Program-made: the position numbers and the translations under genes | The notes under the pieces: generated by a model | Seen by the model: only the letters and a program-made list of their open reading frames with translations | The model's database searches: none | What the model was told of the DNA's origin: nothing | DNA from: an uncultured Chromatiaceae bacterium | GTDB lineage: Bacteria > Pseudomonadota > Gammaproteobacteria > Enterobacterales > Alteromonadaceae | NCBI GenBank assembly: GCA_946481195.1 | Contig: CAMLNG010000169.1 | Span: 1 to 7,481 of the forward strand | Length of the DNA: 7,481 nucleotides | Reading direction: 5' to 3' | Part shown: positions 1 to 6,078 of the stretch, in pieces | How the letters are laid out: the number at the start of each line of letters is the position of its first letter | Numbering within the stretch: position 1 is the stretch's first letter

Positions 1-1072
1 CAGCCCACTCGCTGGTAATCAGGTGCAACTGGCAACCAGCAGCGGCCTGTGGCAACTCAGTCAGGCTGATATGACACAGGTGCCCGCAGCAATGCAGTTG
101 CACCTGACCAGTATGCGGCTGAACCGGCAGTTATTTCATGTCGCCGAAACCGACGGCAGCGTGCTGTTGCCGGAACAAGTTGACGAACTGCAACTGCAAT
201 TTAAGTTGTTATCGTTTCAGCCACATTTGCACGTGCAGTATTTTTTCCGCTGGCAAAACCAACAAAGCTGGACAGCATTGGGCGAACAAGCGGTATTAAC
301 CCTGAGCCAGCTAAGGCCGGGCCAGCATCAGCTTGAAGTGAAGGCGCAGGCTGGTGGCCAGATTGTGCAAACCAGGCCTTTGTTATTGCAGGTCCCGGTA
401 CCGTTCTGGCTGCGCCCGCTCGGAATTGTCCTGCTTTGCCTCAGTGCAGCCCTGACACTTGGCTTGTTGTATCACTTACGTACCCGCCGCTTACAACAAC
501 GTGCCGCCACCCTGGACCGGTTGGTCGCGCAGCGTACCGCCGAACTGGAACTGGCCAATCAGCAATTGAAGTTATTGTCCAATACCGACAGTCTGACCGG
601 CTTATTGAACCGGCGCGCGCTGTATGCGGCGGCCGCGTTGTTGCAGGCACAGCGCAATCGTTTGCCGGCCGCGCTGACCCTGGTGCTGATGGATATTGAT
701 CATTTTAAGAAAATCAACGATCTGCACGGACATGACACCGGCGATGCGGTGCTCAAAGCGGTAGCGGCCTATCTGAAGCAACGGCTGCGTGGCCAGGACT
801 TAATCGCGCGCTGGGGCGGAGAAGAATTTTTATTGCTGATGCCACAAACCGATCTGCTGCAGGCAACCAGTCTGGTGGAAGAGCTGCGGCTCGGCATCCG
901 GCAATTACAGCTGCCGATGTTACCAAGCCCGCTTAGTGCCACCTTCGGCCTCAGCCCGGTTGCGCTGCAGCCAGACGCGCTGGAACAGGCAGTGAAAGCC
1001 GCCGATCTGGCGCTTTATCAAGGCAAGGCGCAGGGCCGTGATCAGGTCGTGCTGAGCACGGCTGTCAGCTGA
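1..1072 (+). CDS. Membrane-anchored diguanylate cyclase, Y_Y_Y-TM-GGDEF (5' partial)
   Basis: This is the C-terminal part of a sensor diguanylate cyclase that makes c-di-GMP from two GTP at the inner membrane. The frame is open from base 2 with no credible start (the GTG at 23 is internal), so the gene begins outside the window. The first residues (SGLWQLS) resemble the end of a two-component-regulator beta-propeller blade. A Y_Y_Y-type beta-sandwich follows (about nt 110-390), then one membrane helix (about nt 410-475), a short coiled coil (nt 485-580) and the GGDEF domain (nt 581-1060). The active site is GGEEF at nt 815-829. An RxxD inhibitory site lies exactly five residues before it (R at 788, D at 797), so product inhibition is expected. 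The substrate-side motif DIDHFKKIND is intact at nt 692-721. From family knowledge the propeller and Y_Y_Y parts would be periplasmic; the ligand is unknown. It ends in TGA at 1070-1072. Confidence 0.93.
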   Translation, partial: SPLAGNQVQLATSSGLWQLSQADMTQVPAAMQLHLTSMRLNRQLFHVAETDGSVLLPEQVDELQLQFKLLSFQPHLHVQYFFRWQNQQSWTALGEQAVLTLSQLRPGQHQLEVKAQAGGQIVQTRPLLLQVPVPFWLRPLGIVLLCLSAALTLGLLYHLRTRRLQQRAATLDRLVAQRTAELELANQQLKLLSNTDSLTGLLNRRALYAAAALLQAQRNRLPAALTLVLMDIDHFKKINDLHGHDTGDAVLKAVAAYLKQRLRGQDLIARWGGEEFLLLMPQTDLLQATSLVEELRLGIRQLQLPMLPSPLSATFGLSPVALQPDALEQAVKAADLALYQGKAQGRDQVVLSTAVS

Positions 1073-1098
1073 TTTTTATCCCGCGCGTGTTTTTTTTT
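1051..1098 (+). terminator. Possible weak terminator after the GGDEF gene
   Basis: GCTGA at 1051-1055 can pair with TCAGC at 1065-1069 across the end of the coding region, followed by TGATTTTT. A run of nine T lies further on at 1090-1098. The stem is only 5 bp with a 9-base loop and the longer T-run is not adjacent, so this is at best a weak intrinsic terminator. Confidence 0.28.
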
Positions 1099-1118
1099 CA
1101 CACTACTGAAAAAACTGT

Positions 1119-1147
1119 TTGCTTTTTCATCAACCCTAAAATATGAT
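1119..1147 (+). promoter_or_regulatory. Promoter of the TetR gene
   Basis: The -35 candidate TTGCTT (1119-1124) is separated by exactly 17 bases from the -10 TATGAT (1142-1147), which is 5/6 to the sigma-70 consensus. Transcription would start near 1154, leaving a leader of about 37 bases before the ATG at 1191. The -10 box lies inside the inverted repeat 1141-1158, the usual arrangement for steric repression. Confidence 0.6.
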
Positions 1148-1158
1148 GACCATCATAT
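1141..1158. promoter_or_regulatory. TetR-type operator, copy 1 (autoregulatory)
   Basis: ATATGATGACCATCATAT is an inverted repeat with 8-base arms (ATATGATG/CATCATAT) around AC; the A at 1140 and T at 1159 extend it by one pair. It overlaps the -10 box of the TetR gene. The same half-sites with the same 4-base spacing recur at 1872-1889 before the SDR gene, and the similarity extends to 25 of 28 positions (1137-1164 against 1868-1895). Size and symmetry suit a TetR dimer. The bound protein is inferred to be the product of 1191-1817. Confidence 0.8.
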
Positions 1159-1190
1159 TAATTGCAGTGCGAACAAAAACGGACAGCAGC

Positions 1191-1817
1191 ATGGCCAACC
1201 TGAGCAAAAAAGAACAAACCCATCAGCGTATCCTGAGCACTGCGGCCCGGATGATCCGTAAAGATGGTTTTGAAGCCCTGGCAGTCGCCGACCTGATGAA
1301 ACAGGCCGGGCTGACCCATGGTGGTTTTTATGCCCATTTTGCCAATCGCGATGCGTTACTGGCTGAAGCACTGGCTTATGCCCGGCAGGAAAGCGCAGAT
1401 TTACTGGCCGCCACTGAGTTCCACAGTGCTGAGCAGAACCCAGCCCAACATCAGACAACAATCCCGGCACTGCAGCGTTTTCTGGAAATCTACCTGTCTG
1501 AGCAACATCTGGCCGCCAGCCCGCAAGGCCAGGGTTGTCCGGTCGCGGCACTCAGTTCAGAGTTTCACCGGCTGGATGCCAGTGGTCAGGCGGTTGCCGC
1601 CGACACTGTCGCGGCGCTGATCCGTCGGTTAGTGCAGTTAGGCGCGGGACAGCTGCATGCTGATCAGGCGTTTTTACTGGCCAGTGCTATGGTTGGCGCA
1701 TTGCAGCTCGCCAGAACCTTACCAACGGCTGAAGCACCGGCTTTACTGGCCCGCACCCGCCAGCAACTCTGTACCTTGTTTTTGCCTGCAGCCAACAACG
1801 CTGCAGCATTGAATTAA
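1191..1817 (+). CDS. TetR/AcrR-family transcriptional repressor
   Basis: This 208-residue protein has the usual TetR length. The N-terminal DNA-binding domain is clear: a first helix at about residues 7-22 (QTHQRILSTAARMI), then a helix-turn-helix at about 28-50 (ALAVADLMKQAGLTHGGFYAHF) and NRDALLAEAL at 52-61. The C-terminal ligand domain contains GCPVAALSSEF (115-125), a motif seen in many TetR proteins of this subgroup. The ATG at 1191 is chosen over the in-frame ATGs at 1143 and 1146 because those lie within the operator/-10 box, upstream of the predicted transcription start, and because MANLSKKEQ is a normal TetR N-terminus. The ribosome site is weak (GGA at 1181-1183). It probably represses itself and the SDR gene through the paired operators. 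Ligand unknown. Confidence 0.92.
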   Translation: MANLSKKEQTHQRILSTAARMIRKDGFEALAVADLMKQAGLTHGGFYAHFANRDALLAEALAYARQESADLLAATEFHSAEQNPAQHQTTIPALQRFLEIYLSEQHLAASPQGQGCPVAALSSEFHRLDASGQAVAADTVAALIRRLVQLGAGQLHADQAFLLASAMVGALQLARTLPTAEAPALLARTRQQLCTLFLPAANNAAALN

Positions 1818-1849
1818 GCAGTAAAAACCCAACCGCATGCGGATGCTGT

Positions 1850-1878
1850 TTAACCGCTGCTGACTTTTAAAATATGAT
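1850..1878 (+). promoter_or_regulatory. Promoter of the SDR gene
   Basis: TTAACC (1850-1855) stands 17 bases before the -10 TATGAT (1873-1878). The -10 is the same hexamer as in the TetR promoter and is likewise covered by the operator. The predicted start near 1885 gives a short leader of about 22 bases. The -35 match is modest (4/6). Confidence 0.55.
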
Positions 1879-1889
1879 AAACATCATAT
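1872..1889. promoter_or_regulatory. TetR-type operator, copy 2 (SDR promoter)
   Basis: ATATGATAAACATCATAT has 7-base arms ATATGAT/ATCATAT around a 4-base spacer. Half-sites, spacing and flanks match copy 1 before the TetR gene. It covers the -10 box of the SDR promoter, so the same repressor should silence both genes. Confidence 0.8.
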
Positions 1890-1906
1890 AAATTGAGGAT
1901 AAATTG

Positions 1907-2614
1907 ATGAAACTTGAAAATGCAGTGGTACTGATCACAGGCGCAAACCGCGGTTTAGGTCTGGAATTTGCCAAACAAGCCCTGACCGCCGGCGCGCGCA
2001 AAGTCTATGCCGCAGCACGCAACCCGGCCAGTATCAACTTGCCCGGCGTGATCCCGGTGCAGCTGGATGTGACCAATCCGGCCGAAATTAGCCGGGTCGC
2101 ACAGGAGCTCCCGGATGTCACCCTGCTGATTAACAACGCCGGCGTTGCCGAAATCGGCGGTATTTTACTGCCGCAAGCCGATCAGATGTTACAGCGCCAA
2201 ATGGAAGTCAACGTGTTTGGCCCGCTGCGCCTGAGCCAGGCCTTTGCGCCGGTGCTGGCGGCCAATGGCGGTGGCGGTATTATCAATGTGCTGTCGATTG
2301 CCAGCTGGATCACCGGGCCATTGCTGGCAACGTACTCCATAACTAAATCAGCGGCCTGGTCGATGACCAACGCACTGCGCCAGGAATTACAGGCACAGCA
2401 AACGCAAGTACTGGGCCTGCATGTCGGGTTTATCGATACCGATTTAACCAAAGACCTCGAAGTGCCCAAAGTCTCGCCTTCCAGCGTGGTCGAAGCCACT
2501 TTCGCCGGTCTGGAACAAGGTGCACATCAGGTGCTGGCCGACGATCTGACCCGTCAGGTGCATGGTGCTTTCTCTGGTTATCCGGATATTTACCTGCTGC
2601 CAATCAATCATTAA
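1907..2614 (+). CDS. Short-chain dehydrogenase/reductase (SDR), classical type
   Basis: This 235-residue cytosolic oxidoreductase has a complete classical SDR core. The cofactor loop is TGANRGLG (residues 11-18). The adenine-pocket Asp is D54 in LDV, and NNAG sits at 76-79. The catalytic tetrad is N102, S130, Y143 and K147 (YSITK), with the usual 13-residue Ser-Tyr spacing. R15 in the glycine loop and R38 after the second strand favour NADPH over NADH (inference). The ATG at 1907 is preferred to the in-frame TTG at 1904 because GAGG (1895-1898) sits 8 bases before it. Family members reduce aldehydes, ketones or quinones; the substrate cannot be read from the sequence. Its promoter carries the operator shared with the TetR gene, which suggests induction by the substrate or a related toxic compound. 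It is too divergent from FabG-type context to call a fatty-acid enzyme. Confidence 0.93.
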   Translation: MKLENAVVLITGANRGLGLEFAKQALTAGARKVYAAARNPASINLPGVIPVQLDVTNPAEISRVAQELPDVTLLINNAGVAEIGGILLPQADQMLQRQMEVNVFGPLRLSQAFAPVLAANGGGGIINVLSIASWITGPLLATYSITKSAAWSMTNALRQELQAQQTQVLGLHVGFIDTDLTKDLEVPKVSPSSVVEATFAGLEQGAHQVLADDLTRQVHGAFSGYPDIYLLPINH

Positions 2615-2636
2615 TAAAACCTCAATCAATCTCACA

Positions 2637-2659
2637 GGCCCGGCAAAAACAGCCGGGCC
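2637..2659 (+). terminator. Hairpin terminator after the SDR gene
   Basis: GGCCCGGC (2637-2644) pairs perfectly with GCCGGGCC (2652-2659) around the loop AAAAACA. The following bases GGCTTTGCTT are only moderately T-rich, so termination may be partial. It lies 22 bases after the SDR stop and separates the TetR/SDR unit from the kinase operon. Confidence 0.65.
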
Positions 2660-2734
2660 GGCTTTGCTTCTGCGCGGAATTTGTCAGATGATAGACAGCA
2701 AGACAGCTAAATCAGGTCACAGCTGCGCCGGCGC

Positions 2735-2740
2735 GGAGGT
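2735..2740 (+). promoter_or_regulatory. Shine-Dalgarno site fixing a TTG start
   Basis: GGAGGT, nearly the full anti-16S sequence, ends 5 bases before the TTG at 2746. The next in-frame Met is residue 40, inside a membrane helix, so this site supports TTG as the true start of the kinase. Confidence 0.75.
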
Positions 2741-2745
2741 TTGTT

Positions 2746-5700
2746 TTGTTCGATTGGTTATCCCAATGGTTTGATTATCCGGCTGATCCGCTGTTGTTAA
2801 CCGGCAGCTACAGCCCTGCCCTGGTGCTGTTGTCGTTTTTAATCGCGAGCTTTGCTTCGGCGATGGCAATCCAGGTCACTGCACAGGCAGTGACAGTGCA
2901 GCGCCCTGCCTATCGTATGCTGATGCTGGCCAGCGGCAGTATTGCGCTTGGTGGTGGGGTCTGGTCGATGCATTTTATCGGCATGCTGGCCTTTGCCCTT
3001 TGTACTGAGGTCAGTTACCAGCCCGGCCTGACCTTTTTATCGATGTTGCCCAGTATTGGCGCGTCCTGGATTGCACTTGACCTCATCAGTAAAAAACGAC
3101 TGAACCTGCCCCAGCTGCTGCTCGGTGGCCTGCTGGTTGGCGCCGGTATCGGCATTATGCACTACGCCGGCATGGCGGCCATGCAGATGGCGGTCGCCCT
3201 GCGCTACGACCTGCCGATGTTTTTGCTGTCGATTCTGGTGGCTGTGGTATTGGCAATAGTGGCACTTTGGGTGCGTTTTGGCCTGCGTCGTTTCAGACTC
3301 AGACCCTGGTTGCTGACATTGCTGAGCAGTCTGGTGATGGGCGGCGCTATAACCGGTATGCATTACACCGGCATGGCCGCGGCGCGATTTGTACCGCCAC
3401 CGGGTTTTGTACCACTCCAGCAACCGGGGGAAACGCCGTTGGTGCTGGCCATGGCCATTACCTTCACTACTGTGATGATTTGCGCGCTGGTCGTGGCCGT
3501 TAATTTGCTGCTGAAGTACCGTGATGCCAGCACCAAAGCCAGTGCCAATGAAAGCCGCCTTATCGCCATGATGGACACTGCGGTCGATGGTATTGTTACT
3601 ATCAATGCGCAGGGCTTGATCCTCGGCATGAACAGAGCCGCGGAACAAATCTTCGGCTGGCAGCAACAAGAATTGCTGGGGCAAAATGTTAATGTGCTGA
3701 CGCCTGGTTCTATCCGCGCTGAGCATGATTCTTATCTGCACAATTATCTGCAAACCGGTGCCGCCAAAATTATCGGCGTTGGCCGGGATGTCACTGCGGT
3801 GCATAAAGACGGTCATCAGCTGCCGGTGCGCCTCGCGATTGGCCATGTCCGCTTACCGGATGAAGATCTGTTTGTAGCCTTTATCACCGACCTGCGGGTC
3901 CGCCAGCAAATGGAACAGGCGCTGAAAGACAATGAAGCCAAATACCGTTCGCTGATTGGCAATATTCCGGGTGCGGCCTATCGCTGTTTGTTTAATGACA
4001 GCTGGGACATGTTATTCCTCAGCGACGCTATTGAAGGGATCTCCGGTTATCCGGCCAGTGATTTTATGCTGCCGGACCGCAAACGCAGTTGGGCGGACGT
4101 GATCCATCCGGACGATCGGCTGCAGCTGCAGGATGCGAACACCTTCCGCCAGATCTTTCATGTTGAATATCGCATCGTGCACCGGGACGGCTCGCTGCGC
4201 TGGGCACTGGAACAAGGTGAACCGGTGTTTGATGAGCAGGGCAATATCAAATGGCTGGACGGTTTTATTATGGATATCACCGTGCGCAAACAGATGGAAA
4301 CTGACCTGCGTCTGGCCAAAGACAAAGCAGAACTGGCCGCCGAAGCGCGCGCTGCTTTTTTAGCCAATATGAGCCACGAGATCCGCACGCCGATGAATGC
4401 CATCATCGGGTTCAGCGATTTGCTGCTCAGTTCCTCTTTGACCCAGGAGCAGAAAAAACACCTGAGCACCATTCATAGCTCGGCCCATTCGCTGCTGCAT
4501 TTGCTGAACGACATTCTGGACAGCGCCAAGCTGGAAAAAGGCAAGCTGGAGCTGGAACTGCGGGATTTCTCGTTACCGGCGGTACTGGACCATGTGGTGT
4601 CGACTTTATGGATCCAGGCGCGAAAAAAACAGCTGACGCTTGAGTTGGAGCTGGCGCCGGATCTCGGCGAATTTTACCTCGGCGCGGCCGACCGCTTACG
4701 GCAAATTCTGACCAACCTGATTGGCAATGCGATTAAATTCACTGAGCTTGGTGGTGTCAAAATACAAGTGCGGCCACTGCCGGGTCACACCGTGCAATTT
4801 GATGTTATCGACAGCGGCATCGGTATTGAACCTGGGCGGCTGGAACAGATTTTTGAAGCCTTTACTCAGGCGGATTCCTCGATGAGCCGGCGCTTTGGTG
4901 GTACTGGCCTTGGCACCACTATCAGTAAACAACTGGTGGAACTGATGGGCGGGCGGATTTGGGTGCAAAGCCAACCCGGTGTCGGCAGTACTTTCAGTTT
5001 TGTGATCCCGCTCGCGCTAGGTCAGGCACCAGCCCAAAGCAGCTACGGTTCACAAGCGCCCGCCCTGCCGCCGCTGCGGGTGCTGATTGCCGACGATATC
5101 CCGCAGAATCTTGAGCTGCTGGGCCTGTTATTGTCCCGTGCCGGCCATCAGGTGTATAGCGCTGCCGACGGGGCTGAAGCCGTTGCACTGGCGCAACAAC
5201 ACCAACCGGATCTGATCCTGATGGATATCCAGATGCCGGTGCTGGATGGTCTCAGCGCCTGTCGGCAGCTACGGCAGTGGGAGCATGACCATGGCCGCTC
5301 CCCTATTCCGGTCATCGCGCTGACTGCCAGTGTACTGGATGAAGATAAAACCGCGGCGCAGCAGGCCGGTATGCAGGGCTTTGCCAGCAAACCTGTAGAC
5401 TTCCCGGCACTGAGTTATGAAATGGCGCGGGTGCTGCAACTGGAAGTACAGGCACCGTTGGCAGACCTCAGTCAGGCAGTGCCGGGCACTGAGCAGCTGG
5501 TGAATGTCGGCAAAGCATTGCAACTATGGGGCAGTTTTAGCCGTTATCTGCCGTCGCTGCGCCAGTTCCTCGACAAACAGGGTCCGGCGCTTCGGCAATT
5601 ACAACAGGCGCTGGAACAAAATGATTTTGCTGCTATCCAGCAGACTGCTCATGCCGTCAAAGGTGTGGCCGGTAATCTGGCGCTGGAACCTTTAGCCAAA

Positions 5701-6078
5701 GTCTGTGCCGAACTGGAACAGGCGGCGCGGCAGCAACAACAACAGCGCTGTAAAGATCTGCTGGATAAAATTCTGCATTGCTGGCCACGTTTTGATGCTG
5801 AGTACCAACTGTTGCAACAACAACATTCGGCGCAGCAAAGCCCGGCGACAACAACGGTTAGTGCCCGGGCGTTAGCAGAGATCCTGACGGCCCTGCAAGG
5901 TGCGCTGGCCCGGCACGAACTGGATGAAGCGCGGCTGGCTGAACTGGAGGCCTACACAGGCCCGTATCAGGACCAGGTACAGCAGATTTGTGCCCTGATC
6001 AACGATTTTGACTTCACTCAGGCGCAACAACAATTACCGGCGTTGTTGCGCCAATTAGACGCAGGAGCTGACTTATGA
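2746..6078 (+). CDS. MHYT-PAS-PAS hybrid sensor histidine kinase with receiver and Hpt
   Basis: This 1110-residue inner-membrane kinase autophosphorylates and runs an internal phosphorelay. Residues 20-257 form an MHYT domain of about seven helices with three copies of the signature: SMHFIGM (74-80), IMHYAGM (137-143) and GMHYTGM (204-210). PAS1 (about 268-385) is FixL-like, with H327 and R347 at the haem-ligand and distal-Arg positions. PAS2 (398-516) is of the PAS_3 type with a PAC tail. HisKA carries the H-box SHEIRTP with H544. The ATPase has N661, DSGIGI (689-694) and GGTGLG (718-723). The receiver has D783/D784, phospho-acceptor D827, T860 and K882. The Hpt motif AHAVKG gives H969. A helical tail (1040-1110) lacks a phosphorylatable His. 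The start is TTG, backed by GGAGGT. The stop overlaps the next gene by ATGA, so the HD-GYP regulator is the obvious partner. The domain order after the PAS pair is that of BarA- or RpfC-like kinases. The signal is not proven. Confidence 0.95.
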   Translation: MFDWLSQWFDYPADPLLLTGSYSPALVLLSFLIASFASAMAIQVTAQAVTVQRPAYRMLMLASGSIALGGGVWSMHFIGMLAFALCTEVSYQPGLTFLSMLPSIGASWIALDLISKKRLNLPQLLLGGLLVGAGIGIMHYAGMAAMQMAVALRYDLPMFLLSILVAVVLAIVALWVRFGLRRFRLRPWLLTLLSSLVMGGAITGMHYTGMAAARFVPPPGFVPLQQPGETPLVLAMAITFTTVMICALVVAVNLLLKYRDASTKASANESRLIAMMDTAVDGIVTINAQGLILGMNRAAEQIFGWQQQELLGQNVNVLTPGSIRAEHDSYLHNYLQTGAAKIIGVGRDVTAVHKDGHQLPVRLAIGHVRLPDEDLFVAFITDLRVRQQMEQALKDNEAKYRSLIGNIPGAAYRCLFNDSWDMLFLSDAIEGISGYPASDFMLPDRKRSWADVIHPDDRLQLQDANTFRQIFHVEYRIVHRDGSLRWALEQGEPVFDEQGNIKWLDGFIMDITVRKQMETDLRLAKDKAELAAEARAAFLANMSHEIRTPMNAIIGFSDLLLSSSLTQEQKKHLSTIHSSAHSLLHLLNDILDSAKLEKGKLELELRDFSLPAVLDHVVSTLWIQARKKQLTLELELAPDLGEFYLGAADRLRQILTNLIGNAIKFTELGGVKIQVRPLPGHTVQFDVIDSGIGIEPGRLEQIFEAFTQADSSMSRRFGGTGLGTTISKQLVELMGGRIWVQSQPGVGSTFSFVIPLALGQAPAQSSYGSQAPALPPLRVLIADDIPQNLELLGLLLSRAGHQVYSAADGAEAVALAQQHQPDLILMDIQMPVLDGLSACRQLRQWEHDHGRSPIPVIALTASVLDEDKTAAQQAGMQGFASKPVDFPALSYEMARVLQLEVQAPLADLSQAVPGTEQLVNVGKALQLWGSFSRYLPSLRQFLDKQGPALRQLQQALEQNDFAAIQQTAHAVKGVAGNLALEPLAKVCAELEQAARQQQQQRCKDLLDKILHCWPRFDAEYQLLQQQHSAQQSPATTTVSARALAEILTALQGALARHELDEARLAELEAYTGPYQDQVQQICALINDFDFTQAQQQLPALLRQLDAGADL
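6063..6067 (+). promoter_or_regulatory. Internal Shine-Dalgarno for the HD-GYP gene
   Basis: AGGAG lies 7 bases before the ATG at 6075, inside the end of the kinase coding region. With the 4-base ATGA overlap of stop and start it indicates translational coupling of kinase and response regulator. Confidence 0.7.

Noticed and set aside
1143..1190. N-terminal extension of the TetR protein starting at ATG 1143
   Set aside because: It would begin inside the operator and -10 box, upstream of the predicted transcription start, and adds a non-TetR N-terminus.
1833..1842. Palindrome CCGCATGCGG between the TetR and SDR genes
   Set aside because: It is a short self-complementary decamer without a loop or T-tract and does not resemble the shared operator; chance or a weak site.
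2681..2712. Promoter for the kinase operon with -35 TTGTCA at 2681-2686
   Set aside because: The -35 is good, but no acceptable -10 hexamer occurs at 16-18 bases; the nearest candidates (CAGCTA, AGCTAA) are poor. A promoter probably lies in 2660-2735 but cannot be placed.
3037..3846. Long minus-strand open frame (269 codons) inside the kinase gene
   Set aside because: It lies wholly opposite the MHYT/PAS1 coding region, gives a His/Gln-rich low-complexity translation with no domain, and is a shadow of the kinase codon pattern.
5729..5835. CAA/CAG-rich runs near the end of the kinase as a microsatellite repeat
   Set aside because: They encode short poly-Gln linkers in helical regions; units are imperfect and similar Gln richness is found across the window.
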